Notes: generated by a model not told the origin, from the letters alone. A stretch of 64,000 nt of DNA from Alphaproteobacteria bacterium (GCA_030431875.1 JAUIIG010000001.1:101539-165538); one strand, 5' to 3'. Counted from the stretch's first letter, positions 8,249-20,802 are shown. Made by a program: numbers and translations.

Positions 8249-9637
8249 ATGGCGAACTGGCACATCAAGAAGACGCCCACGGAAGAGGTTGCAGCACCAA
8301 GGGGGCAGGACCCCGCGCTGCTGCCCGATCCGTTCGAAGCGCCCCCCGAAGTCGACCCCGCCATCGCCCGCAACCTGCGGCTCAAGGTGTCGATCCACCG
8401 TTCGCTGCTCGACAAGATCAACCTGGCTGCGCTCGACCAGCTGAGCCGTGAACAGATCCGGGCAGAGATCGGCGATATCGTCGCCGAGCTGCTGGAGGCC
8501 GAAGGCGAACCGCTCAACGCCCGCGAACGCGAAGGGCTGGTGACCGAAGTGCTCGACGAACTGCTGGGCCTTGGCCCGCTCGAGCCGCTGTTGAAGGACG
8601 ATACGGTCACCGATATCCTGGTGAACGGCTACGACGAGGTCTTCGTCGAGCGGCATGGCCTGCTTGAAGCCGTCCCCACGCGCTTCCAGGACGACAAGCA
8701 CCTGCTGCGGATCATCCAGAAGATCGTTTCGGCTGTCGGACGCCGCGTTGACGAGGGTTCGCCCTATGTCGACGCCCGCCTTGCCGACGGCAGCCGCGTC
8801 AATGCGATCATTCCGCCCCTGTCGATCGACGGTCCGGCGCTGTCGATCCGCAAGTTCGCCCGCAACTGGATCAGCATGGATCGCCTCGTCGAACTCGACA
8901 CCATCCCGCAGGCCATGGCCGAAGTGCTCAAGGCCATCGTGGGGTCGCGCCGCAACGTGCTGATTTCGGGCGGCACCGGCTCGGGCAAGACGACGCTGCT
9001 CAATGCCATGTCCTCCTACATTGGCGGGCGCGAGCGCATCATCACCATCGAGGACTCGGCCGAACTGCAATTGCAGCAGCGCCACGTCGTGCGGCTGGAA
9101 ACCCGCCCGCCGAATATCGAGGGCAAGGGCGAGGTGACCCAGCGCAACCTGGTGAAGAACGCCCTGCGCATGCGCCCTGATCGCATCATCGTGGGCGAGG
9201 TGCGTGCCGGTGAGGCCTTCGACATGTTGCAGGCCATGAACACCGGTCACGACGGATCGATGACCACCGTCCACGCCAATACGCCGCGCGATGCCATCAG
9301 CCGCGTGGAGCAGATGATCGGCATGAGCGGCGTGGAGATCTCGCCCCGTGCGGCACAGGCGCAGATCGCCTCGGCAATGAACATCGTGATCCAGATCGAA
9401 CGCCTGGTCGATGGCCATCGCCGCGTGGTCAGCCTGTCGGAGCTGACCGGCATGGAAGGCGACACGATCACCCTGCAGGAAATCTTCCGTTTCAAGATCA
9501 CCGGCATGTCCGACGAGGGCAAGGTGCTTGGCCACTTCGAGGCGACCGGCATCCGTCCGCGCTTCCTTGATGTCACTGCCGCCTACGGCATCTCCCTGCC
9601 TGCCGAACTGTTCCGGCCTGACCGGGCCCTGGAGTAA
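8249..9637 (+). CDS. cpaF: Tad pilus assembly ATPase CpaF (TadA)
   Basis: A 462-residue type II/IV secretion ATPase. Visible motifs are Walker [13 protein letters not shown], an Asp box around [14 protein letters not shown], Walker [17 protein letters not shown] and the His box [13 protein letters not shown]. The N-terminal 60 residues are Pro-rich and variable, as is usual for CpaF. It powers Flp pilus assembly from the cytoplasmic side of the inner membrane together with TadB/TadC. It sits 6 bp after cpaE and 3 bp before tadB. Confidence 0.97.
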   Translation: MANWHIKKTPTEEVAAPRGQDPALLPDPFEAPPEVDPAIARNLRLKVSIHRSLLDKINLAALDQLSREQIRAEIGDIVAELLEAEGEPLNAREREGLVTEVLDELLGLGPLEPLLKDDTVTDILVNGYDEVFVERHGLLEAVPTRFQDDKHLLRIIQKIVSAVGRRVDEGSPYVDARLADGSRVNAIIPPLSIDGPALSIRKFARNWISMDRLVELDTIPQAMAEVLKAIVGSRRNVLISGGTGSGKTTLLNAMSSYIGGRERIITIEDSAELQLQQRHVVRLETRPPNIEGKGEVTQRNLVKNALRMRPDRIIVGEVRAGEAFDMLQAMNTGHDGSMTTVHANTPRDAISRVEQMIGMSGVEISPRAAQAQIASAMNIVIQIERLVDGHRRVVSLSELTGMEGDTITLQEIFRFKITGMSDEGKVLGHFEATGIRPRFLDVTAAYGISLPAELFRPDRALE

Positions 9638-9640
9638 GCC

Positions 9641-10642
9641 ATGACTGACCTTCTCGTCCGAATCCTTGTCCTGCTGGGCGTCTTCGCCTCGGCCTTCCTG
9701 ATCGCCCAGGTCCTGGCCGGAGCACTGTGGCGCAACCGCCAGAAGTTCGCCCAGATCAACCGCCGCCTCGAGATGATCGCGCGCGGGCAGGAGCGCGAGG
9801 AGGTGACCGCCCAGCTGCGCAAGAATGCGCCCGATGGCGAACTGCTGTTGTCGGGTATTCTTGCTGGCCCGGCTAAGGCCTTCCAGCACATGCTGTTCGC
9901 TGCGGCCGTGCCGTTCAGTGGCCGCCAGCTGCTGCTGGGCATGGCCGTGCTGTTCCTGGTGGTCTTCGTGCTTGCCATGCTGGGTGCGGGCATGACTGGC
10001 TTCGGCTGGTCTGCGGGCGTTGTCATGCTGCTGCTGGCGATCACCGCCAGCATTGCCATTGCCTTGCCCATGGCATGGCTCAGCACGCGGGCAACGCGCC
10101 GCCGCAAGCGGGTGGAGGAACAGTTCCCCGTCGCGCTCGACGTCTTCGTTCGCGCGCTACGCTCGGGCCATCCGATCGCGGCAGCCATCGAGCTGCTGAC
10201 GCAGGAAATGGAAGACCCGATCGGCAGCGAATTCGGTGTGGTGGCGGACGAGGTCGCCTATGGTGAGGACCTGACCGATGCCCTGCAGGACATGGCTGAC
10301 CGCTGGGACAATCCCGACATGCGCATGTTCGTGGTCTCGCTTGCGGTGCAGAAGGAAACCGGCGGCAACCTTGCCGAAATCCTCGAAAGCCTTGCCAGCG
10401 TCATCCGCGACAGGGCGGTGATGTACATGAAGGTGCGCGCGCTGAGCGCGGAGGGCCGCCTGACCGGCATCATGCTGACCGTGCTGCCCGTCTTTACGCT
10501 GGTCGGCATGTTCCTGGTGAACCCGGAATTCTACCTCGAAACCGCGAGCGATCCGATCTTCATCGTCGGCTTCGCGGCGCTGCTCCTGCTCTTCTTCGGC
10601 GGTGTCTACTGGATCCGCCGCCTGACTGATCTGAAGGTGTGA
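9641..10642 (+). CDS. tadB: Tad inner-membrane platform protein TadB
   Basis: At 333 residues this is a type II secretion F-domain protein. Membrane segments are visible at the N-terminus, at about 85-150 and at the C-terminus, around the conserved cytoplasmic block (EEQFPVALDVFVRALRSGHPI, VQKETGGNLAEILESLA). It forms the inner-membrane platform with TadC that couples CpaF to pilin extrusion. Its stop overlaps the alternative GTG start of tadC, so the two are coupled. Confidence 0.95.
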   Translation: MTDLLVRILVLLGVFASAFLIAQVLAGALWRNRQKFAQINRRLEMIARGQEREEVTAQLRKNAPDGELLLSGILAGPAKAFQHMLFAAAVPFSGRQLLLGMAVLFLVVFVLAMLGAGMTGFGWSAGVVMLLLAITASIAIALPMAWLSTRATRRRKRVEEQFPVALDVFVRALRSGHPIAAAIELLTQEMEDPIGSEFGVVADEVAYGEDLTDALQDMADRWDNPDMRMFVVSLAVQKETGGNLAEILESLASVIRDRAVMYMKVRALSAEGRLTGIMLTVLPVFTLVGMFLVNPEFYLETASDPIFIVGFAALLLLFFGGVYWIRRLTDLKV

Positions 10643-10644
10643 TC

Positions 10645-11625
10645 ATGCTTGACCTTATCGCTACCAACTCGCTGGTTCGCGCGCTTGTCCTGATGGTCAT
10701 CTTCGCGGTCGTGCTCGGTGTCGTGATCCTCGCCGCCAATGCCTTCTTGCATCGCCAGGCGCGGCTGGCTCGCCTTCGCGAAATCGGCGACGACCGGTCG
10801 ACGATAACTTCGGGCACGGGCAGCCTGCGCAGCCAGGCCAACGATGGTGCCTGGGCCCGGCTGGCAGCTGCCGTAGAGGCAGCGGGCATCGACCTCAGCG
10901 ATACTCGCGCCGACCGCATGAGCGACCGCATGCGGCAGGCTGGCTACACCTCGCCCGCTGCGCCGCGGATCTTCACGCTGGTACGGCTGGTGCTGATCTT
11001 CGTCCTGCCCGTGGCCTACCTCGTGCTGGACTACTCGACGGGCGATCCACCCTCGTTCGTGCGCGCCTACATCGTCTGCTCGATCCTCGCGATCATCGGG
11101 CTCTACCTGCCCAACCTGTTCGTCCAGGCGAAGATCGACCGCCGCCGCGAGGAAATCCGCAACGGCTTTCCCGACTGCCTGGAATTGCTGATTGTCTGCG
11201 TCGAGGCGGGCTTGGGCCTTGAGGCTGCAATGGACCGCGTGGGGCGCGAGATGGTGCGTTCGCACCCCCGCATTGCCGAGCTGCTTTCCATGACCACGCT
11301 GCAACTGCGCGCCGGCGCCTCGCGCGAGGAGGCCTTCCGCAAGCTGGGCAAGGCCGCCGATGTCGAGGAAATCCGCAGCTTCACGACCCTGCTGATCCAG
11401 TCGGACAAGCTGGGCACCAGCATCACGGCCACCCTGCGCGTCTACGCTGGCGAAATGCGTGAACGGCGCAAGCTGCGGGCGGAGGAGAAGGCCCACCGCC
11501 TGCCGGTGCTGATCTCCATCCCGCTGGTCGTCTGCATGCTGCCGACCATGATCGGGGTGCTGATGCTGCCCGCGGTGATCCGGATGGTCCGCGATGTCAT
11601 TCCCGCCATGCTGCAAGGAGGTTGA
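10645..11625 (+). CDS. tadC: Tad inner-membrane platform protein TadC
   Basis: This 326-residue F-domain protein pairs with TadB. It has an N-terminal membrane segment, two central ones (IFTLVRLVLIFVLPVAYLVL, IVCSILAIIGLYLPNLFV) and a C-terminal one (LPVLISIPLVVCMLPTMIGVLML), with the conserved FPDCLELLIVCVEAGLGLEAAMDRV block. I prefer ATG 10645, with AAGG 8 bp upstream, over GTG 10639, which overlaps the tadB stop; the difference is two residues. Its stop is followed 1 bp later by the tadD start. Confidence 0.95.
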   Translation: MLDLIATNSLVRALVLMVIFAVVLGVVILAANAFLHRQARLARLREIGDDRSTITSGTGSLRSQANDGAWARLAAAVEAAGIDLSDTRADRMSDRMRQAGYTSPAAPRIFTLVRLVLIFVLPVAYLVLDYSTGDPPSFVRAYIVCSILAIIGLYLPNLFVQAKIDRRREEIRNGFPDCLELLIVCVEAGLGLEAAMDRVGREMVRSHPRIAELLSMTTLQLRAGASREEAFRKLGKAADVEEIRSFTTLLIQSDKLGTSITATLRVYAGEMRERRKLRAEEKAHRLPVLISIPLVVCMLPTMIGVLMLPAVIRMVRDVIPAMLQGG

Positions 11626-11626
11626 G

Positions 11627-12370
11627 ATGAGGATGTTTGCACGAGTACTGTTGCTGGCGAGTGCGGCTCCCCTTCTGTCCAGTTGCGCCCTGCTGGGCAT
11701 CGGCCGTCACGAACCGCACATCGAGGCGATGTCGACCCTGCCTGACGATGCGGAGGCCTATGTCCAGTTCGAACTGGCGCGCATGTCGCTCTCCTCGGGC
11801 AACTATGCGCGGGCAATCGAGGAATTCAGTCACGCGCGCGCGGAACCTGCGCTGCTCGGTCCGTCGCTGAACGGCATGGCCGTTGCCTATGCCCGCCTGG
11901 GCCGTAACGACCTGGCCGAGCGCTATTTCCGCGAGGCCGTGGCGGCGGAACCTGGTGACACGCGCTTTGCCGCCAACCTGCTTCGCCTGCAGCAGGACAA
12001 CATGCAGCAAGGCCTGCGGCGCATGGAACTGGCAATCGCTGACGGCGAGGTGCCTGCACCGGTGGTGGTGACGGCCAATTCGGTGCCGCGCATCCGCGTG
12101 ATCGGCGGCACGGCACAGGCCGCCGCCGAGGTTGAGCCACAGGCCCGGCTGGCCCGCATCGATGCGCAGCAGGTGCAGCTGACGACGGTGGTCAGCGAAC
12201 CGCCGCGCAACGGCGCGCAGGTGCGCCTGCGGTTCGACACGGCTGATACGGTGGCGCAGGCTCCTGGTAAGGGCTATCCGGTCCGCGTCAGCCTGGCGCC
12301 GACCAGTAGCGAGCGGGTACGCGTCAGGGCCGGATCGACCGGTCGCCGGGGCGGCTACCTGGACCGCTGA
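11627..12370 (+). CDS. tadD: TPR-containing pilus lipoprotein TadD
   Basis: The 247-residue protein starts at ATG 11627, with AAGGAGG 5 bp upstream. The N-terminus is a lipoprotein signal with lipobox LSSC (LLASAAPLLSSCALLG). Tetratricopeptide-type helices follow at about 45-135 (EAYVQFELARMSLSSGNYARAIEEFSHA, GMAVAYARLGRNDLAERYFREAV). TadD proteins are lipoproteins thought to help secretin assembly. The C-terminal third is low-complexity and rich in Ala, Val and Arg, ending in a basic tail. Its position after tadC matches other sphingomonad tad loci. Confidence 0.9.
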   Translation: MRMFARVLLLASAAPLLSSCALLGIGRHEPHIEAMSTLPDDAEAYVQFELARMSLSSGNYARAIEEFSHARAEPALLGPSLNGMAVAYARLGRNDLAERYFREAVAAEPGDTRFAANLLRLQQDNMQQGLRRMELAIADGEVPAPVVVTANSVPRIRVIGGTAQAAAEVEPQARLARIDAQQVQLTTVVSEPPRNGAQVRLRFDTADTVAQAPGKGYPVRVSLAPTSSERVRVRAGSTGRRGGYLDR

Positions 12371-12387
12371 CGGACGGGCAAGGCGCA

Positions 12388-12867
12388 ATGTCCTCCACCG
12401 AACTCGGCTTGCTGTTGGCCATGATCCTGATCGGGCTGGTCGCCTGCTATCTCGACGTCTTCCGCCGCGTGCTGCCAAACTGGTTGAGCGGTGTCGCCTA
12501 TATCGTGGGGATCGTCGGCATGTTCATCGCAGGCGGGGCGAGCATGGCGCTCAGCGCGATGCTGCATTCCTTTATCGTGCTGCTGCTGGGCATGGGGTTC
12601 TTCGCAGTGAAGGCTATCGGCGGCGGTGACGCCAAGTTCTACGCCGGGCTGGCGGCCTGGTTTCCCTTGGGACAGGCACTGTTCCTGTTCGTCAGCGTGG
12701 CGCTGGCGGGCCTGTTGCTGATCCCGATCTGGCTGGTCGCCCGTCAAGTGCGTAGGCCGGCAGGACCGCTGGCGGAACGCAGTGATGCCTTCTCCAAGCT
12801 GCCCTACGGCGTGGCCATATCGGTGGGCGCCTGCGTGTCTTTTGCCATGCTGGCTGCCAGCGGCTGA
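12388..12867 (+). CDS. cpaA: Type IVb prepilin peptidase CpaA (TadV)
   Basis: This 159-residue membrane protein is an aspartic prepilin peptidase (A24 family). The second catalytic motif GxGD is visible as IGGGDAKFYAG; the first aspartate is in ACYLDVFRRVLPNWL. It has about five hydrophobic segments. It should cleave the Flp, TadE and TadG-type leaders, possibly including those of the minus-strand cluster at 13957-15227, which has no peptidase of its own. It closes the tad locus, 17 bp after tadD. Confidence 0.93.
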   Translation: MSSTELGLLLAMILIGLVACYLDVFRRVLPNWLSGVAYIVGIVGMFIAGGASMALSAMLHSFIVLLLGMGFFAVKAIGGGDAKFYAGLAAWFPLGQALFLFVSVALAGLLLIPIWLVARQVRRPAGPLAERSDAFSKLPYGVAISVGACVSFAMLAASG

Positions 12868-12923
12868 CTCCGGAACCGGCGCTTTGCTGGTGCCAATCGT
12901 GCGGCTGGTGCGTATGAAGGGGC

Positions 12924-13349
12924 ATGGGACTCTATCGCACGACCTCGCTGGCCCTTGCTGCAATGCTGGCTGGCCTTGCCACGCCCGCGCTGGGGCAGAG
13001 CAATATCGACGGCACCTACACCGACACCGACGGCTACGTGGAGATCACCGTGGCGCGCTGCGGCAGCTATCGTTGCGGCACGATTACCCGGATCATTCGC
13101 CGCAAGCCGGGTGAGCCGCTGAACGATGCCCACAACGACGATCCGGACCTGCGCAGCCGCCCGATCCTGGGCATCCGCCTGCTGCAGGACCTGCGCTGGG
13201 ACGACGGTGTCTGGCGCGGCCGGGTGTACAACCCCGAGGACGGCAACACCTACCGCACAGAGGTGCGTCCGGCGGCGGGAGGGGCGCTGGAAGTGAAAGG
13301 CTGCGTCACGCTGTTCTGCCGCACGCGCATGTGGCCGGCGCTTCGTTAA
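12924..13349 (+). CDS. Secreted DUF2147-family protein
   Basis: The 141-residue protein has a Sec signal peptide (TTSLALAAMLAGLATPALG) and the DUF2147 pattern: IDGTYTDTDGYVEITVARCGSYRCGTITRI, then DDGVWRGRVYNPEDGNTYRTEV and a C-terminal LEVKGCVTLFCRTRMW. The function of the family is unknown; members are small periplasmic beta-rich proteins. Here the usual opening pattern is reduced but four cysteines are kept in two short-range pairs. It lies 56 bp after cpaA, so it could be co-transcribed, but it is not a known tad component. Confidence 0.85.
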   Translation: MGLYRTTSLALAAMLAGLATPALGQSNIDGTYTDTDGYVEITVARCGSYRCGTITRIIRRKPGEPLNDAHNDDPDLRSRPILGIRLLQDLRWDDGVWRGRVYNPEDGNTYRTEVRPAAGGALEVKGCVTLFCRTRMWPALR

Positions 13350-13417
13350 CGGCGCGGGCTTGACCGAATCCGGTCCGCGTTATAGAGGCGCGCCCCTACC
13401 GGCGAGAAAGCTGACAT

Positions 13418-13491
13418 TGCCCCGTCCTCTAACGGTAAGAGAGCGGACTCTGACTCCGTCAATCAAGGTTCGAATCCTTGCGGGGCATCCA
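13418..13491 (+). tRNA. tRNA-Gln (anticodon CTG)
   Basis: The 74-nt cloverleaf can be folded by eye: acceptor TGCCCCG/CGGGGCA, D arm CTCTAACGGTAAGAG, anticodon stem GCGGA/TCCGT with loop CTCTGAC giving anticodon CTG, and T arm AAGG-TTCGAAT-CCTT. CCA is encoded (13489-13491). It separates the main tad locus from the minus-strand TadE/TadG cluster. Confidence 0.97.
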
Positions 13492-13532
13492 GCTTCCCGG
13501 TTTCCCGGAAATCGAACACGCTGACCGCTGGC

Positions 13533-13934
13533 CTATTCCTCGATGCCGAGGCGGTGGTGCTCCAGCGCCCCCACTTCACCGCGGTTGCCGATGCTCGGCG
13601 CGCGGGAGGTTTCGCGCGGCTGGGACAGTGGCGCACTGGGCGTGGGATCGGTGCCAACCGAGGCAAAGCCGCCGTCTTCGTCTTCCTCGTCCTCGCCGTA
13701 CATGCCAATTTCGTCGGTCCAGCTGGGTTCATTGCTGCGCGGCGCAGGTGCGGGAATGGTCCGCGCGACGGCCAGCTCGGCAGGCTGCGGCGCGGGCTCG
13801 GTATCGGCCTCGGCCAGGTTCATCCGATTCCCATTGGAACCGGTGAAATTGTCCAGCGCGCCGCCTTCGCCAGCGAAGGCGTTCACCATCAGCAGGATCG
13901 CGATAGCCAGCATCAGGGTCAGTCTGCGGGTCAT
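13533..13934 (-). CDS. Small acidic secreted protein at end of second TadE/TadG operon
   Basis: The 133-residue protein has an N-terminal hydrophobic signal or anchor (RLTLMLAIAILLMVNAFAG). The remainder is disordered-looking, rich in Pro, Glu, Ala and Ser, with an acidic run (GEDEEDEDGG). GGGAG lies about 7 bp before the ATG. It begins 22 bp after the TadE gene at 13957 in the same direction, so it is probably the last gene of that operon. I do not recognise a family. Confidence 0.7.
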   Translation of the reverse strand: MTRRLTLMLAIAILLMVNAFAGEGGALDNFTGSNGNRMNLAEADTEPAPQPAELAVARTIPAPAPRSNEPSWTDEIGMYGEDEEDEDGGFASVGTDPTPSAPLSQPRETSRAPSIGNRGEVGALEHHRLGIEE

Positions 13935-13956
13935 GTCAGCACTCCCTTCCGATCAA

Positions 13957-14622
13957 TCAGTCGCACGAGGAATCGCCGTCCGCACCGGTCACGCCGGGCG
14001 TCAGGTTGCGATCGTCGCGAATGGTGAAAATGGCTTCCTGGCGGAACTCGGCGGTCTCACCGATGGTGCCACCGATAATCCCGTCGTAGTTGTAATAGAT
14101 CTCGGCCACCATCACGGCAGAGCCTTCCGCGGCGCGGATCTGGTTGTCCGCCGTGCCCACGCCGGCAATGGTCGTGCTGCCGAGGCCGTTGTTGTCGCCG
14201 TCATCGCCGTACAGCGAATCCCGGTCGAGGTCGCCGCGGCAACGTTGCCAGTGGATGTACTGGCGGCCGGTGGCCTCGTCGAATTCGAGGCTGGAGAGGA
14301 TAATCCGCCCGTTTTCCTCGAGGTCGAAGCTCTCGCCCTGGCGCAGCGCGCCACCCATGATCGAATCGATGTCGGCTTCGGTCACCGTCGGGGTGACGCT
14401 GGAGTTGTCGGTCTGGCCAAGGCGCGAGGCATTGTCGGCCAGCGAGATCGCCGTCTGGCTGACCTGCATGTTGACCGTCGCCATGTAGGCCATTTCCACG
14501 CCGGTGAGCCCGAGCGTGATGAACAGCGGCAGGATCAGCGCGAACTCGAGCGTCGAGACCGCTTCCTCGTCGCGGCGGAGCAACGGCAGGCGCCGAGCGA
14601 TGCGGGTGCGAAGCTTGGTCAT
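13957..14622 (-). CDS. TadE-like pseudopilin (second cluster, distal)
   Basis: At 221 residues, starting at ATG 14622, which shares one base with the preceding stop (TGATG). The N-terminus has a basic stretch, then DEEAVSTLEFALILPLFITLGLTGVEMAYMATVNMQVSQTA, a TadE-type helix with a Glu in the processing region. The exported part is acidic and Asp-rich (YGDDGDNNGLG). The ORF-track start at 14901 is inside the upstream gene and is rejected. It belongs to an operon with a second TadE and a vWA-TadG protein and is likely processed by CpaA from the neighbouring locus. Confidence 0.85.
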   Translation of the reverse strand: MTKLRTRIARRLPLLRRDEEAVSTLEFALILPLFITLGLTGVEMAYMATVNMQVSQTAISLADNASRLGQTDNSSVTPTVTEADIDSIMGGALRQGESFDLEENGRIILSSLEFDEATGRQYIHWQRCRGDLDRDSLYGDDGDNNGLGSTTIAGVGTADNQIRAAEGSAVMVAEIYYNYDGIIGGTIGETAEFRQEAIFTIRDDRNLTPGVTGADGDSSCD

Positions 14623-15227
14623 CAGTTGCAGGCTCCTGCGGCAGAGGAATAGTCGGCCTGGTCGGCAAAAGGCTGGTTTTTCTTGATGGCGGAGGATTCC
14701 AGCGTCCGTTCGGCCCAGGCATCGGGCAGGAACGGCACCTTGAAGATCGGTTCGTAATTTGCCCGGACGGTGTAGATCACTACGTCGTTGGCGCCGCCGT
14801 TGCCGGACACGCCGATTTCCTGGTCCCACTGGCCGTTGCCGTTCTCGTCGGTGTAGGTCTCGCCATCGTTGCAGATGCCGTTGTCGTCGGAATCGTTCCA
14901 CTGCTCGGGGCGGTCGATATCGGCAAAGTCGTAGTAGCTGCGCCGGCTGGTATCCAGTTCCACGCCGGGCATGATGCCTTCTACGCGCGCCAGCACGAGG
15001 TCGTCTGCCGCTTGGGTGTCGCCGCCTTCCAGCGAGGCATCGCGCGCGGCAGTCTGCACTGCGCCGTTGAGCACCGACTGGGCATAGACCATCTGGCCGA
15101 TGTCGAGCGTGCCCAGCAGCAGGAGGAGGAATGTCGGCGCGATCAGTGCGAATTCCACCACCGTGACGCCGTCGTCGTTGCGGACAAGGCGCTTGGCGAA
15201 GCGGCCCTGGTTACTGGCCGGCGTCAC
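14622..15227 (-). CDS. TadE-like pseudopilin (second cluster, proximal)
   Basis: A 201-residue TadE-family protein starting at GTG 15227, which overlaps the TadG stop by 4 bp (GTGA). It carries DDGVTVVEFALIAPTFLLLLLGTLDIGQMVYAQSVLNGAVQTAARDAS, the family N-terminal helix with the conserved Glu. The exported part contains DIDRPEQWNDSDDNGICNDGE, an Asp/Asn-rich stretch reminiscent of calcium-binding loops; that is inference only. It is translationally coupled to both neighbours. Confidence 0.87.
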   Translation of the reverse strand: MTPASNQGRFAKRLVRNDDGVTVVEFALIAPTFLLLLLGTLDIGQMVYAQSVLNGAVQTAARDASLEGGDTQAADDLVLARVEGIMPGVELDTSRRSYYDFADIDRPEQWNDSDDNGICNDGETYTDENGNGQWDQEIGVSGNGGANDVVIYTVRANYEPIFKVPFLPDAWAERTLESSAIKKNQPFADQADYSSAAGACN

Positions 15228-17245
15228 TGCACGATCCTCAGTTCACCAACCTCGTTGGCGATTTCCTGGAAGGCCTCGTTCAGCTCGTCGGCGTCTTCCG
15301 CCGTGAAGGCGCTGTTTTCCGAGGAGCAGGCTTCGAGGTCGTCGGTCAGGCCGGTGGCGAAGGCGATCACCCACAGGCGAATGCCGCGCGCCTTCACCGC
15401 ATCGCAAATGGCGAGGAAGCGCGAGGTGTGGCGTTCGGTCTGCAGGTTCACGCCGTTGGCGGTCACGCGCCGGTCGTGGAACTCGATACCGTAGGCACTC
15501 TGGATCGCATTGCTCGGCTGCATCTGTCCGTCCGTCATGAAGATCATGTGCCGCGAGACATTGCCGCCGTTGGCGGGCGAGGCATTGACGTTGTCGGCGA
15601 AGATGCCGGTCGGCGAGCTCAGGCGCGCGCCCCAGAGCAAGCCGATGTCGTGGTAGGTATTGCCTTCCGCGCGCAGCGAGTCGGCATAGGCATCGAAGGC
15701 GCTTTCGCTCATTTCGGTCAGCGTCTGCGAGCGCTGCGGGCAGAACGAGGGCGCCTGGCCGCCGGTCAGGCTGTCACCGTTGTTCGACAGGTCGTAGCGG
15801 CCTCGGCCGCGGCCCGTGCTGACGAAGCTGGTGCGGTAATAGGCAACTTCCGGCCACAACGGTGCCCACTTGGTATCATCGTCCGAACTCACCGGAGCGG
15901 AATCGATATCCAGGTCGTTGGCGCTGACCGGCGTGATGCCGACAACGGAGTTGAAGTTGAAGCTGGCAGCAGGGGTGGTGGCGCGTTCTTCGATGCAGCC
16001 ATCCCACAGCGAGGTCACGTCATCGCCGTCATCGCCGGTGGCCGTGGTGACCGAGCTGAACGCCTTGTAGCTGCTGACGTCGTAGGTGACCGGGCGATAG
16101 ACATAGTGATCGAATTCCGTCGTGGTGGTCGTCACCATGATCGGATCGCTGGTTTCGTAGGCGTAGTTGAAGGTGTCGCGTTCGTAACGCGTGTACTGCG
16201 CCGTGTAATAGGTGGTCGCCCGCCGACCGCGTCCGCGCCGTTCCTGCACGCAGGTATATTCGGTCCGCTGCTGACGCTGGGTTTGGGTCGTCGTCGCAAC
16301 CTGCTGGCCCTGTGCGTTGATGGTCGTTTCCGTGTCGGTGGAGCTGTTGCCTACGTTCGACCAGGCGGTGTTGCTGGGCAGGTCCGCCGTACATTGGTTG
16401 CGGCTGCTGTATTCGTTGCCGTTGACGTCACCTTCGTCATCGACCCATTCGTTGCTTTCGCCAGTAGCAGTGGAACTGACCGGGTCTTCCCAGCCGGCGA
16501 ATTCCTCCACTTCGATGGTTTGATAGACGGCCTCGCGCGACTGGATCGTGCGGCTGTCTACCAGGTAGTCAGCGCTCAGCAGGCGGCCGACATTGACCGT
16601 GGTGCTGTAGGGCACGAAGGCGTAACGGATGCGGGCATTGCCGCCAGCCGTCGATTCGTCGACGGTGTCGTAGAAGGCCTTCATCGCGTCCTGCAGCATG
16701 GACAGCTTGCTGGGGCCGCCATGTTCCAGCGACCAGCCCATCGAGCCGGTGGTATCGAGCACCATGGTCACGTCGCTGTTGCCGACGCCCATGGATGCAG
16801 AACAGGTCACGCTTACCGGGATGGTATCGAACCCGAAGATCGCCATGATGGTGGTCTGCACGTCCGCCGAGGCGGTGGCGACGATGGTATTGCCGTTGTC
16901 GTCCGAGGTGGGAGTAAACACTGTGCCCGAGGCACCCTGGCGGTCGGGGTTGAAATTGTTCGCGAAGAAGGCCGCGGCTTCATCCTGGGCAGTCTCGTCG
17001 AAACCGTTGACGCCGACAGCGCGGCGTCCGGCAAGCACGCCGGCGTCGCAGGCTGCCTGGAGGCGGTTCTCCGCCTTGTGCGCGCGGCTCAGGTCGACCC
17101 CGCCACCAACGATCCCGGCCAGTACAAGGAAGCCGACAGCGGCCATTGGCAGGAAGCTGCCGACCTCGTCAACAAGCAGGCTGGCAGGCGTGTTGGCACG
17201 TGCGACACGCTGATCCCACTGGTTCTGATTTGCCTTGATCCCCAT
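15224..17245 (-). CDS. TadG-like protein with von Willebrand factor A domain
   Basis: The 673-residue protein opens with a TadG-type membrane helix (DEVGSFLPMAAVGFLVLAGIVGGGVDLS) and LQAACDAGVLAGRRA. A vWA domain follows from about residue 155, with the MIDAS motif DVTMVLDTTGSMG, split by a long Thr/Tyr/Arg-rich insertion (roughly 270-420) and resuming with HMIFMTDGQM near 560. It should be inner-membrane anchored with a large exported metal-binding adhesion-type domain. I prefer ATG 17245 over GTG 17248, with GGGA 7 bp upstream. It leads the minus-strand operon tadG-tadE-tadE-acidic protein. Confidence 0.88.
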   Translation of the reverse strand: MGIKANQNQWDQRVARANTPASLLVDEVGSFLPMAAVGFLVLAGIVGGGVDLSRAHKAENRLQAACDAGVLAGRRAVGVNGFDETAQDEAAAFFANNFNPDRQGASGTVFTPTSDDNGNTIVATASADVQTTIMAIFGFDTIPVSVTCSASMGVGNSDVTMVLDTTGSMGWSLEHGGPSKLSMLQDAMKAFYDTVDESTAGGNARIRYAFVPYSTTVNVGRLLSADYLVDSRTIQSREAVYQTIEVEEFAGWEDPVSSTATGESNEWVDDEGDVNGNEYSSRNQCTADLPSNTAWSNVGNSSTDTETTINAQGQQVATTTQTQRQQRTEYTCVQERRGRGRRATTYYTAQYTRYERDTFNYAYETSDPIMVTTTTTEFDHYVYRPVTYDVSSYKAFSSVTTATGDDGDDVTSLWDGCIEERATTPAASFNFNSVVGITPVSANDLDIDSAPVSSDDDTKWAPLWPEVAYYRTSFVSTGRGRGRYDLSNNGDSLTGGQAPSFCPQRSQTLTEMSESAFDAYADSLRAEGNTYHDIGLLWGARLSSPTGIFADNVNASPANGGNVSRHMIFMTDGQMQPSNAIQSAYGIEFHDRRVTANGVNLQTERHTSRFLAICDAVKARGIRLWVIAFATGLTDDLEACSSENSAFTAEDADELNEAFQEIANEVGELRIVQ

Positions 17246-17484
17246 CACGGTTTCCCATCATTGACTGCGCCGGCGACCGGCATGAATCGCCTGCCTACCC
17301 AATCGGTGCTATCCGTTTGGGATTAAACGTCAGTAGGTTAGGATGGTTAAGGTCGTCTTACTTGGGCAATGGATAGATTTGGCTGGCGAACATCAGCTTG
17401 CCTGATGCCCGATGGGCCTGATTCCCTAGGCTCCTGAAGGTTGACAAGTGGTTTAGGAGTTACGCGGAATCCTCCGCATCCTGC

Positions 17485-20712
<3,228 letters not shown>

Positions 20713-20802
20713 GTCTTTCTGGCCTGTGTCTGTAGTGTGTCTGTGAGGAGTCCCGCCGCCTTCATACGCGCCTGAGGGACGGGCGCAACGTTTCGCCTGC
20801 AA

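Noticed and set aside
7895-9889. 664-aa minus-strand ORF across cpaE/cpaF
   Set aside because: Antisense shadow; the plus strand encodes the Walker motifs of CpaF.
13418-13934. tRNA-Gln as an integration site for an island carrying the second TadE/TadG operon
   Set aside because: No integrase and no direct repeat of the tRNA 3' end were found by eye; base composition is unchanged.
15428-17326. 632-aa plus-strand ORF opposite the vWA TadG gene
   Set aside because: No recognisable domain, composition of a shadow frame, while the minus strand has a membrane helix and MIDAS motif.
17464-17477. GCGGA-ATCC-TCCGC hairpin after the amidohydrolase stop
   Set aside because: Five-bp stem with no T-run on the minus strand; too weak to call a terminator.
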